Below, piece after piece: positions 35,523 to 43,201 of a DNA stretch of 51,452 bases (its first letter is position 1; the number at the start of each line of letters is the position of its first letter). The translations under genes and the position numbers were made by a program. The notes under the pieces were generated by a model. That model had not been told where the DNA came from. It worked only from the letters and a program-made list of their open reading frames with translations, and did not search any database. Source of the DNA: S010-25 sp964466455 (lineage in GTDB: Bacteria > Pseudomonadota > Gammaproteobacteria > SZUA-229); assembly GCA_964466455.1 (NCBI GenBank), contig CAYXNL010000010.1, positions 1 through 51,452 of the forward strand, in the 5' to 3' direction.

Positions 35523-36770
35523 TCAGGAAGACTGGTCAGTTGTATGATTGCTCGTCAGACGGATAAGATACTCTCGAAACGCATTCTGGATTTTGTGCAT
35601 ATGAACCTGCTTATAGGGAAACAGGTCTTCCGGATCCATCGCATGCACAACCATAACATGGTCAATTTCAAATATCAGCAGTTCACCGTCACGGGTTTGT
35701 GCGCAATCAATACAGAAATAATCAAGCTTACTGCGACTATAAATAGCATTCAGCGCTGTTTTATGGCATTGCACAAAGTCGTCAAAGTGCGCCATGAAGT
35801 CAGCTTCTTCGGCTCTTTTGCCCGCGTCTTCATACATGCCCGCATTCAGGTAATGGATCATCCAGTTTGAGGATACGGCCAGATGACAGGCATAAGGTTT
35901 ACCATTGACCAGGGCTAACCGAAATTTCCGAAACAACCCATCTTCACCGCTGTAATCAATGAATGGGGACAGAAAAAATGACGTGCTTTCCACTTTAGAC
36001 AGATAGTGCGAGATAGCTTCAGCAGATTCAACTTTGTCCAGGCCATGTCCACCGTAAGAATCAGGAGGTCGTATAATAACGGGGAATTTACCGTCTGCAA
36101 ATTGTGAGTAGAGGCTGATTTTACCTGTCGAGATATCCATCAATGTCTGGCGCGAAACCCGCAGGCTTGGCGGGATAAGTAATCCGGGCACATTCTGTAA
36201 CAGTATGCTGGCTGTATTACGGTCAGTGTTTCGAATATTCTGCGGCGCATTAATCACCGGTTTCGGCCAATGATTGAGTGCTTCTTCCAGTAAATCGAGC
36301 AAGGCATGATTCTCATCACATTCGTTAATGGTTACGATCAGGGCATCGTGTTCCGGTACCGGCAGAGCAAATGGATCGCCCGGCGTTGTATAATAAAAAT
36401 CCAGATCAATATCACTATTTTCGAGCAAACAGTCGAGTGGTGTATTGGCCGCCAGATCACCCGGCACCATAACCATTAATAACCGTAATTTTGCTGGCTG
36501 TTGTGCAGCCGCAAGATGGTAAACACGTTGTAAGGCTAATGCCTCTGTCTGAATAGCCAGGGCAACATCCGGCTGCTCAAGACACTGCATAACCGTGGCA
36601 AGATTCATCAACAGGTTTGCATTATCGCTCTCATGTTCGAGCCGCGCCAGCATTTCCTGTGCGAGCGGTCGCATATCAACGCCGGAAATGCTGCGGCGAA
36701 GAAAGGGAGCCAGCCCCAGGAACGGGGTTTCTGCCTGAGTTGTGTTACTGGTATCTATAGAAGCAATCAA
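35523..36770 (-). CDS. ATP-grasp domain protein with TPR-like N-terminus, function unknown
   Basis: 415 aa from TTG 36770. The N-terminal 100 residues resemble a TPR-like helical pair (NLLMNLATVMQCLEQPDVALAIQ). The rest resembles a RimK-like ATP-grasp fold: IIRPPDSYGGHGLDKV for the glycine-rich loop, FRKFRLALVNGKPYACHLAVS, and DYFCIDCAQTRDGELLIFEID for the metal-binding end. Substrate is unknown. No Shine-Dalgarno precedes the TTG now, because a 160-bp MITE begins 11 bases upstream. Without it, AGGTG would lie 10 bases before the TTG. Confidence 0.8.
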   Translation of the reverse strand: MIASIDTSNTTQAETPFLGLAPFLRRSISGVDMRPLAQEMLARLEHESDNANLLMNLATVMQCLEQPDVALAIQTEALALQRVYHLAAAQQPAKLRLLMVMVPGDLAANTPLDCLLENSDIDLDFYYTTPGDPFALPVPEHDALIVTINECDENHALLDLLEEALNHWPKPVINAPQNIRNTDRNTASILLQNVPGLLIPPSLRVSRQTLMDISTGKISLYSQFADGKFPVIIRPPDSYGGHGLDKVESAEAISHYLSKVESTSFFLSPFIDYSGEDGLFRKFRLALVNGKPYACHLAVSSNWMIHYLNAGMYEDAGKRAEEADFMAHFDDFVQCHKTALNAIYSRSKLDYFCIDCAQTRDGELLIFEIDHVMVVHAMDPEDLFPYKQVHMHKIQNAFREYLIRLTSNHTTDQSS

Positions 36771-36780
36771 TGAAATTTAG

Positions 36781-36940
36781 GGAAGCTCTGATTAAGTCCG
36801 AGTCGAACAGATTGTCGATTAAAAGATTCTGCTTCAAGCCGTGGAACGTGCGTAATAGCAGGGCTATGGCGAAGTTTCACAACGCAGAAACCGGATTTTT
36901 TAATCACAGGATGTTGATTCATGGCTTATTCAGAGGTTCC
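36781..36940. mobile_element. 160-bp MITE with IS5-type ends and TTAG target duplication
   Basis: The left end GGAAGCTCTGATTAAG and the right end CTTATTCAGAGGTTCC are inverted repeats at 14 of 16 positions. The element is flanked on both sides by TTAG (36777-36780 and 36941-36944), a 4-bp YTAR duplication as made by IS5-family transposases. No transposase is encoded, so it must be moved in trans. It sits immediately upstream of the ATP-grasp gene start. Related pieces occur at 11044-11092 and 51404-51452. Confidence 0.88.
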
Positions 36941-36966
36941 TTAGCACCTGAAGGTTAATAATTACT

Positions 36967-36995
36967 GATGCGACATGATAACGCATCTGTTTTTT
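36967..36995 (+). terminator. Terminator-like hairpin without an obvious gene
   Basis: GATGCG (36967-36972) pairs with CGCATC (36982-36987), followed by TGTTTTTT. It looks like a rho-independent terminator on the plus strand, but no plus-strand gene lies to its left. It may serve a transcript lost from the assembly gap region or act as an operator. Confidence 0.35.
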
Positions 36996-37052
36996 GGTAG
37001 CGAGTATATTGCTTAGTTAACCTGATGCACCTCTGAATATACTGGCATGACG

Positions 37053-37152
37053 NNNNNNNNNNNNNNNNNNNNNNNNNNNNNNNNNNNNNNNNNNNNNNNN
37101 NNNNNNNNNNNNNNNNNNNNNNNNNNNNNNNNNNNNNNNNNNNNNNNNNNNN
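37053..37152. other. Assembly gap (100 N)
   Basis: Exactly 100 N, a conventional scaffold gap of unknown true size. The left flank carries ACCTCTGAATA at 37029-37039, matching the MITE end, so a repeat may be the cause. Confidence 0.95.
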
Positions 37153-37291
37153 ATCCGTTTTTCTGCACCTAAGCGGTGCAAGCCGATAATCTGTGTACAC
37201 TTTTGGGGCAAAATAGATATCCTTCCCGTGTTAAGAGACGGCTGACTCATTCAAAGCCCCCCTAAGTTACTGTTATTCCCTGTTGAAATAA

Positions 37292-37308
37292 TTGGCACGT
37301 TACTTGTA
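37292..37308 (+). promoter_or_regulatory. Sigma-54-type promoter for the nitrate/nitrite operon
   Basis: TTGGCACGTTACTTGTA fits YTGGCACG-N4-TTGCW with one mismatch, GT for GC in the -12 element; the GG and GT dinucleotides keep the normal 10-base spacing. Transcription would start near 37319, giving a leader of about 60 bases. Nitrogen-assimilation operons are commonly RpoN/NtrC controlled. NtrC sites upstream may be hidden in or near the gap. Confidence 0.65.
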
Positions 37309-37336
37309 TTGCTTATACAAACTTTTAATCAATTCC

Positions 37337-37357
37337 CTGGGTAAGCGGCTTACCCGG
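37337..37357 (+). promoter_or_regulatory. Leader hairpin before nirB
   Basis: CTGGGTAAG and CTTACCCGG form a 9-bp stem with one G-U pair and a CGG loop inside the predicted 5' leader, 21 bases before the nirB start. No T-run follows, so it is not a terminator. It could affect translation or RNA stability. Confidence 0.45.
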
Positions 37358-37378
37358 TTCAATAAGTGGTGAGTAATA

Positions 37379-39832
37379 ATGAAGCAAAAACTGGTTCTGA
37401 TAGGTAATGGGATGGCAGGTATACGTACTCTGGAAGAACTGTTCAAACACAATACATCGACAGAAAAAGGGAGTGACCAGTACGATATAACGGTAATCGG
37501 TGCCGAACCTCACCCAAACTACAACCGTATTATGCTCTCCCCGGTACTGGCGGGTGAAAAAACCATTGATGACATTATTTTAAATAGTCGTGAATGGTAT
37601 GACGAACATGATATAAGCCTGGTTACCGGTGATCCTGCCGTTGAAATTTCACGGATAAAAAAATCCGTGGTGACCGAAAGTGGCCGGTCTTTTACTTATG
37701 ATCGTCTGCTTATTGCAACGGGTTCCAGCCCCTTTATTATTCCAGTGCCCGGTGCAGAAAAAGACGGGGTGCTGGGTTTTCGTGATATTCACGATGTCGA
37801 CAGGATGATACAGGCCGCTAAAGAGTACTCCAGAGCAGTTGTTATTGGTGGTGGTTTATTAGGTCTGGAAGCGGCTAATGGTTTAATAAAGCAGGGTATG
37901 GACGTAACCGTCGTTCATTTACTTGATGCATTAATGGAACGCCAGCTCGATAAACTGGCCTCGGCATTGTTAAAAACCTCGCTGGAATCACGCGGGCTAA
38001 AGTTTATGATGGAGGCGCAAACGGCGGAAATTACCGGTGACAAACATGTCAGCGGAGTGAAATTTGTCGATGGTTCACAGATAGAGGCGGATCTTGTCGT
38101 GATGGCCGTGGGCATTCAACCGAATATCAAACTGGCACAGGCGACTGGTATTTACTGTGAACGTGGCATCGTGGTAAACGATACCATGCAGACCTATGAT
38201 CCGGTCATTTATGCGGTAGGCGAATGTGTACAGCACCGAAAACAGTGTTATGGTCTGGTGGCGCCGTTGTTTGAACAGGCAAAAGTTGCCGCCAACCATC
38301 TCGCTCAGGTAGGCAGTATGCGTTACATTGGTTCGCTGACTTCAACTAAATTAAAAGTGACGGGTATTGATCTATTTTCTGCCGGTGAGTTTAATGAACA
38401 GGAAGGTGATGAAGTTCTGCAGTTACAGGATGTTTCGACCGGCGTGTACAAAAAACTGGTTATCCGGGATAACGTGATAAAAGGGGCGGTGTTATATGGC
38501 GATACCATGGATGGCACCTGGTATTTCAGTCTGATGCGTGATGCCAGTAATATTATTGATTTCCGTAAGACCCTGCTCTTTGGTCAGCATGATTTAGGCG
38601 ATGCCGGTCACGGTGATGAAACCCGGGTGATGGCGCTGCCGGACGATGCAGAAATCTGTGGCTGTAACGGTGTGTCGAAAGGAGACATTGTGCAGGCCAT
38701 CAGCAAAAATGGCCTTTTTACTCTGGAAGAAGTCCGTGCGCATACCAAGGCCTCCTCATCCTGTGGTTCCTGTACCGGTCTGGTAGAAGCTATTCTTGCT
38801 TCAACGGTGGGTGAAGGTTATGACGCCACACCAAGCAAGAAAGCAATGTGCGACTGCACCGATCGGAGCCATGATGAAGTCATTGATGCCATCAGGAAAC
38901 ACGAACTGAAAACAATGCAGACGCTGCGCCACTTTCTGGAATGGAAAACCCCCGATGGTTGCGCCGTGTGCCGCCCGGCACTGAACTACTATCTATTAGC
39001 CCGCTGGCCTGAAGAATATAAAGATGATGCTCAGTCACGTTTTATTAATGAACGGGTGCATGGCAATATTCAAAAAGACGGTACCTACTCGGTTATCCCG
39101 CGTATTTTTGGTGGTCAGACTTCGGCTGAGCAATTGATGGCACTGGGGAAAATTGCTGAGAAGTGGGATGTGCCGACAGTAAAATTCACTGGTGGACAAC
39201 GCATTGATATGATTGGTTTAACCAAGGAACAACTACCGGGGATCTGGGGAGATCTGGCGGCAGCTGGCTTTGTTTCCGGCCATGCCTATGGTAAAGCCCT
39301 GCGTACCGTTAAAACCTGCGTGGGTTCTGAATGGTGCCGTTTTGGTACGCAAGATTCTACCCGTCTGGGCATTTTGCTCGAAGAGGATACCTGGGGCTCG
39401 TGGATGCCGCACAAATTCAAGCTGGCCGTGTCGGGATGCCCACGTAACTGCTCCGAAGCCACCATTAAAGACATGGGTGTAGTCTGTGTAGACTCCGGTT
39501 ATGAATTACATGTTGGCGGTAACGGTGGCATCAAGGTTCGGGTAACTGACCTGCTATGCAAAGTGACCACGGAAGAGGAAGTGCTGGAATACTGTGGTGC
39601 TTTTATTCAGAAATACCGCGAGGAAGCACATTATGCAGAACGCAGCGCACCGTGGGTGGAACGTGTTGGATTGAGTAGTATTAAACAGCAGATTGTTGAT
39701 GACGCCGAACAGCGTAAAATATTATACGCACGGTTTAAGATCAGCCAGAAAGCGGTACAGATTGATCCGTGGAAAGCACGTGCTGAGGGTGAAGCCGCTT
39801 ATGAATTCACCCCGTTAAAAATTGCCGGTTAG
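37379..39832 (+). CDS. nirB: Assimilatory nitrite reductase [NAD(P)H] large subunit
   Basis: 817 aa. It reduces nitrite to ammonium with six electrons from NAD(P)H in the cytoplasm. Domains in order: FAD/NAD(P)-binding reductase (about 1-410, starting KLVLIGNGMAGIRTLEEL, with VVIGGGLLGLEAANGL); two BFD-like segments with CGCN...CGSC near 424-465 and CDC...CAVC near 490-535; then sulfite/nitrite reductase domains with the sirohaem/[4Fe-4S] cysteines in CVGSEWCRFG (about 645) and GCPRNCSEA (about 686). GGTGAG lies upstream of the ATG. It heads the operon. Confidence 0.97.
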   Translation: MKQKLVLIGNGMAGIRTLEELFKHNTSTEKGSDQYDITVIGAEPHPNYNRIMLSPVLAGEKTIDDIILNSREWYDEHDISLVTGDPAVEISRIKKSVVTESGRSFTYDRLLIATGSSPFIIPVPGAEKDGVLGFRDIHDVDRMIQAAKEYSRAVVIGGGLLGLEAANGLIKQGMDVTVVHLLDALMERQLDKLASALLKTSLESRGLKFMMEAQTAEITGDKHVSGVKFVDGSQIEADLVVMAVGIQPNIKLAQATGIYCERGIVVNDTMQTYDPVIYAVGECVQHRKQCYGLVAPLFEQAKVAANHLAQVGSMRYIGSLTSTKLKVTGIDLFSAGEFNEQEGDEVLQLQDVSTGVYKKLVIRDNVIKGAVLYGDTMDGTWYFSLMRDASNIIDFRKTLLFGQHDLGDAGHGDETRVMALPDDAEICGCNGVSKGDIVQAISKNGLFTLEEVRAHTKASSSCGSCTGLVEAILASTVGEGYDATPSKKAMCDCTDRSHDEVIDAIRKHELKTMQTLRHFLEWKTPDGCAVCRPALNYYLLARWPEEYKDDAQSRFINERVHGNIQKDGTYSVIPRIFGGQTSAEQLMALGKIAEKWDVPTVKFTGGQRIDMIGLTKEQLPGIWGDLAAAGFVSGHAYGKALRTVKTCVGSEWCRFGTQDSTRLGILLEEDTWGSWMPHKFKLAVSGCPRNCSEATIKDMGVVCVDSGYELHVGGNGGIKVRVTDLLCKVTTEEEVLEYCGAFIQKYREEAHYAERSAPWVERVGLSSIKQQIVDDAEQRKILYARFKISQKAVQIDPWKARAEGEAAYEFTPLKIAG

Positions 39833-39889
39833 TGATTGAGCCGGTTAATAATCGGGCTGGATGGTAATCGGATTGAATGGTAACTGGGC

Positions 39890-39940
39890 GCGAATAAATT
39901 CGCACCTCCAGATTACGCAACAAGCTGTGGGGGATTAACC
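39890..39940 (+). repeat. Palindrome and possible dispersed repeat in the nirB-nirD gap
   Basis: GCGAAT-AA-ATTCGC (39890-39903) is a perfect 6-bp palindrome. The following bases from 39909, CAGATTAC onward, resemble the reverse complement of about 28449-28487 at 29 of 38 positions. The 156-base gap is otherwise unremarkable. The similarity is suggestive, not certain. Confidence 0.35.
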
Positions 39941-39988
39941 CGACAGAAGTTAGATATTGAGTAGTAATAGATTCTGGAGTATTGAATA

Positions 39989-40315
39989 ATGAATAACTGG
40001 GTTGAAGTAGTAGCACTGAAAGATATCCCAATACTGGGATCGCGCGTTGTGGTAACGGATACCATGAAAATAGCGGTATTTCGTACCGCAAAAGATGAGG
40101 TGTTTGCCATAAAAGATGCCTGTCCACATAAACAGGGGCCGTTATCACAGGGCATCGTGCATGGTACGTCGGTTACCTGCCCAATGCATAACTGGAAAAT
40201 AGATTTAGTCAGTGGTAAGGCGTTAGCGCCGGATGAAGGCTGCACCAATGTATTTCCGGTGAAGGTTGAAGCAGGTATTGTTTATCTTGATCTTGCCGTA
40301 GCCGTAGCTGCCTGA
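39989..40315 (+). CDS. nirD: Nitrite reductase small subunit (Rieske-type)
   Basis: 108 aa. NirD associates with NirB. The Rieske fold is evident: CPHKQGPLSQG gives C-x-H and CPMHNWKIDL gives C-x2-H, a full set of [2Fe-2S] ligands, although many NirD proteins lack them. The N-terminus NNWVEVVALKDIPILGSRVV and LAPDEGCTNVFPVKVEAGIVYL match the family. It follows nirB after 156 bases. Confidence 0.95.
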   Translation: MNNWVEVVALKDIPILGSRVVVTDTMKIAVFRTAKDEVFAIKDACPHKQGPLSQGIVHGTSVTCPMHNWKIDLVSGKALAPDEGCTNVFPVKVEAGIVYLDLAVAVAA

Positions 40316-40330
40316 GGGCGGGGCGCAATG

Positions 40331-40357
40331 GCCAGCACGACAGCATGTCGTGCTGGC
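40331..40357. repeat. Perfect 12-bp-stem hairpin after nirD
   Basis: GCCAGCACGACA and TGTCGTGCTGGC are exact reverse complements around a GCA loop, 16 bases after the nirD stop. No U-run follows, so intrinsic termination is weak. It may be an mRNA 3' stabiliser that sets nirBD expression apart from downstream genes, or a REP-like unit. Confidence 0.6.
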
Positions 40358-40456
40358 AGAAGATTTCTGTGCAGCAAAAAAAATAGTACCGGCGATGCTT
40401 TCCGTTATAACTTGTTCTATGTCATAGTACAGGCGGATTATGTCCCGTATATAAAT

Positions 40457-40474
40457 TTCTGTAACGTAACAGAA
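40457..40474. promoter_or_regulatory. Near-palindrome just before the CBS gene
   Basis: TTCTGTAACGTAACAGAA has perfect 6-bp arms (TTCTGT/ACAGAA). It lies between an AT-rich TATATAAA stretch and the ribosome-binding site of the CBS gene, so a regulator bound there would block transcription or translation. Confidence 0.35.
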
Positions 40475-40487
40475 CGAGGTTAAGGTA

Positions 40488-40937
40488 ATGAAAGTAAAAG
40501 ATATTATGACGACCAATGTGCGCACGGTTTCGTCCGATAAAAAACTCGGCGAAGTGGTATCACTGATGTGTATTTATCGTTATAGCGGCATTCCGGTAGT
40601 GGATAACGGCAAGCTGGTTGGAACCGTATCCGAAAGTGATGTGCTGGGAAGAATGTTCCCCAGGCTGGAAGATTTAATGAGCAGCATGGCAACCGTCGAT
40701 TATGACGAACAGATGCTTCAGTATAGCAACGTTGTTCATCTGACCGTAAAAGATGTAATGACACCCACGGTAATTACTATCAAACCGGACATGCATATTC
40801 TGCAGGCGGCCTCGGTAATGGTGGGTCGCAAATTCCGTCGTATCCCGGTAGCAGAAGGGGATCAACTGCTGGGGATGGCGAGTATGGGCGATATCCATAA
40901 AGCGATCTTCCAGACCACCATTGCGACCATGCTGTAG
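40488..40937 (+). CDS. Stand-alone CBS-pair protein
   Basis: 149 aa with two CBS domains: VKDIMTTNVRTVSSDKKLGE to about residue 60, then VKDVMTPTVITIKPDMHILQ to about residue 143. CBS pairs bind adenine nucleotides or other adenosyl ligands and regulate partners. There is no catalytic domain. It lies inside the nitrate assimilation operon between nirD and the nitrate reductase, so an energy- or nitrogen-sensing role there is a reasonable inference. GAGGTTAAGG precedes the ATG. Confidence 0.9.
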   Translation: MKVKDIMTTNVRTVSSDKKLGEVVSLMCIYRYSGIPVVDNGKLVGTVSESDVLGRMFPRLEDLMSSMATVDYDEQMLQYSNVVHLTVKDVMTPTVITIKPDMHILQAASVMVGRKFRRIPVAEGDQLLGMASMGDIHKAIFQTTIATML

Positions 40938-40975
40938 CCAATGGTCAGTAGTCAGTAATCAGGAAGAAATTATTT

Positions 40976-43180
40976 ATGTTATTTGGCCGCAAAAAAAAGA
41001 ACCCGATAAAAATCACCGATAAGGGCATTGTTGAATGGAAATATGCAACCTGTGGATATTGCTCCACCGGTTGTTCTATCGAGGTTGGTCTGAATAGTGC
41101 GGGTAAACCGGTGTCATCCAGAGGCGTGGCTGATGCCGATGTAAATCGGGGCAAGTTATGTCTGAAAGGAATTTTTGAGCATGAGTTATTTGATTCCGCC
41201 GGGCGTGGTTTAAGCCCCAAACGCCGTGATCACTGGCATGAAAAATGGGAAAATACAGGCTGGGATAGCGTATTGGATGAATCGTATACGGGCATTAAAT
41301 CGATACAGGAGAAATACGGACGTGATGCCTTTGCCGTTATTTCTACCGGACAGATGATGACGGAAGAATTTTATACGCTGGGCAAGTTAACACGTGGTTT
41401 AATCGGCACCAATAATTACGACGGCAATACAACTTTATGCATGGCATCTGCCGTTTCTGGATACAAACGCTCATTTGGTTCGGATGGGCCACCGGGCTGT
41501 TATGAAGATTTCGAATTTACCGACTGCTTAATTGCCTGGGGTTCAAACTTACCTGAGCAGCACCCAATTATTTACTGGCGGATGAAAAACGCGCAGGAAA
41601 ATAGAAATTTCCCGTTGGTAGTGGTTGACCCACGTGTGACCATGCTGGCGCAGAATGCCGATATTCACCTGCCAATTACACCGGGAACCGATGTGGTATT
41701 ACAAAATGCCCTGATGCACGTTATCTTTGCCGAAAATTTACAGGATGATGACTACATTGAAAAAAATACCAATGGCATTAATGAACTAAGGGAAGAAGTC
41801 GCTAAATATGATCCAACCACAGCGGCGAAAATTTGTGGTATTGATGAAGATACCATCCGTGTTGTGGCTCGCCTGTTTGCCAACGCACCGGCGGCGATGC
41901 AAATCTGGACCATGGGCATTAATCAGTCCACACATGGCTCCGATGGCGTGGTTGGGATTAATAATCTGGCCTTAATTACCGGCAATATCGGTAAACCCGG
42001 TGGCACCAGTTTGTCCATTACCGGTCAGTGTAATGCCATGGGAACCCGCGAATGGTCGTCCTGTTCGGGCCTGCCAAACTATCGGGTACTGGAAAATGCG
42101 CAGGACCGGAAAGAAATTGCCGACTTCTGGAATATTGACGTGGACTTTCTGCCGACGCAACGTGGTATGTTTCAGACCGATATTTATCATGCCGTTGAGA
42201 CCGGGCAGATTAAAGGCATGTGGCTGGTTGCAACCAACCCGCTATCATCGTTACCAAATTCTGCACGAGTGCGAAAAGCCATGGAAAAACTGGAATTCTG
42301 TATTGTGCAGGACTGCTATGAAGACAGTGAAAGCGCCCAGTATGCCAATATTTTTCTGCCTGCCGGAACCTGGGCTGAAAAAGAGGGTGTGATGACCAAT
42401 ACAGAACGACGCATAAACGTGATTAAACCAGTAACTACCCCACCGGGTGAAGCAAAAGCCGATTTATGGATTTTTAATCAGATGGCAAAACGGTTTAACC
42501 ACGACGACAAACTGACTTTTCCTGAAAAAGCAGCAGATGTTTTTCTTGAAATGACCAAAATCTCCAGGGGGAGATTGGCGGATATCTCTGGGATGGATCA
42601 TGAATTAATCGAGAAAAGCCGTGGTATTCAATGGCCTTATACCGATATCCAGGTAAAAAATAATGAAGCCCCGCCAAAAGGTGGCAAGCGTTTATATACA
42701 GAACCGGTCAGTTTTCGTTATGCTGACAAAAAAGCCAAACTGATTCCCTTACCATTTATTGATAACAATGAAAGACCAGGCAAAGAGTTTCCATTATGGC
42801 TGAATACCGGTCGCCTCATTGAGCACTGGCACGGTCGAACCAAAACCGGAAAAGTAACCAACAACAATAAATTTAGCCCCATCCCTTTTATTGAAATCAA
42901 TCCGGATCTGGCGGCTGAAATGGGTATTCGACGTGGGGAATATGTACGTCTGGTATCACCACGATCCGATGCGATTGTAATGGCCACACCAACGCAGCGC
43001 GTACCCGAAGATATGGTTTTTCTACCGTTTCATTTTCATGACTGCGCTAATCGTTTGACATTGGGGCTACTCGACCCCCACTCAAGGCAGCCAGCTTACA
43101 AGCAATCGGCGGTGCGGATAGAAAAAATAGCCGACCAGGCTGAAGCTGCAAAACTCAGCATGGAAATGCGCGCCTTCTAG
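40976..43180 (+). CDS. nasA: Assimilatory nitrate reductase catalytic subunit (molybdopterin)
   Basis: 734 aa of the DMSO-reductase superfamily. The N-terminal [4Fe-4S] ligands are C26, C29 and C33 (CGYCSTGC) and C62 (KLCLKG). C155 in NTTLCMASAV is the likely molybdenum ligand. NLALITGNIGKPGG, CNAMGTREW and NTGRLIEHWHGRTKTGKV are typical of Nas/Nap-type enzymes. There is no signal peptide, so it is cytoplasmic, and no C-terminal BFD or flavin domain, so it needs an external electron donor. Assignment to nitrate rests on family pattern and on nirBD upstream. Confidence 0.85.
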   Translation: MLFGRKKKNPIKITDKGIVEWKYATCGYCSTGCSIEVGLNSAGKPVSSRGVADADVNRGKLCLKGIFEHELFDSAGRGLSPKRRDHWHEKWENTGWDSVLDESYTGIKSIQEKYGRDAFAVISTGQMMTEEFYTLGKLTRGLIGTNNYDGNTTLCMASAVSGYKRSFGSDGPPGCYEDFEFTDCLIAWGSNLPEQHPIIYWRMKNAQENRNFPLVVVDPRVTMLAQNADIHLPITPGTDVVLQNALMHVIFAENLQDDDYIEKNTNGINELREEVAKYDPTTAAKICGIDEDTIRVVARLFANAPAAMQIWTMGINQSTHGSDGVVGINNLALITGNIGKPGGTSLSITGQCNAMGTREWSSCSGLPNYRVLENAQDRKEIADFWNIDVDFLPTQRGMFQTDIYHAVETGQIKGMWLVATNPLSSLPNSARVRKAMEKLEFCIVQDCYEDSESAQYANIFLPAGTWAEKEGVMTNTERRINVIKPVTTPPGEAKADLWIFNQMAKRFNHDDKLTFPEKAADVFLEMTKISRGRLADISGMDHELIEKSRGIQWPYTDIQVKNNEAPPKGGKRLYTEPVSFRYADKKAKLIPLPFIDNNERPGKEFPLWLNTGRLIEHWHGRTKTGKVTNNNKFSPIPFIEINPDLAAEMGIRRGEYVRLVSPRSDAIVMATPTQRVPEDMVFLPFHFHDCANRLTLGLLDPHSRQPAYKQSAVRIEKIADQAEAAKLSMEMRAF

Positions 43181-43201
43181 CGACCACAAGTTAATTTATT
43201 T

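Larger units (their letters stand above)
36771..37378. other. Intergenic region with MITE, gap and nir promoter
   Basis: 608 bases without a supported gene. In order: the MITE with its TTAG duplications, an inverted repeat with T-run at 36967-36995, a fragment ACCTCTGAATA (37029-37039) like the MITE end, 100 N, a TGCACC/GGTGCA hairpin at about 37162-37180, then the sigma-54 site and leader of nirB. Frames that cross the N run mean nothing. Confidence 0.7.

Noticed and set aside
36955..37250. Two minus-strand open frames crossing the first N run
   Set aside because: They are open only because N cannot encode a stop; the readable parts show no protein pattern.
37337..37357. nirB leader hairpin as an ANTAR (NasR/NasT) antitermination target
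   Set aside because: ANTAR targets have paired hexaloop hairpins followed by a terminator; this has a single stem, a three-base loop and no U-run.
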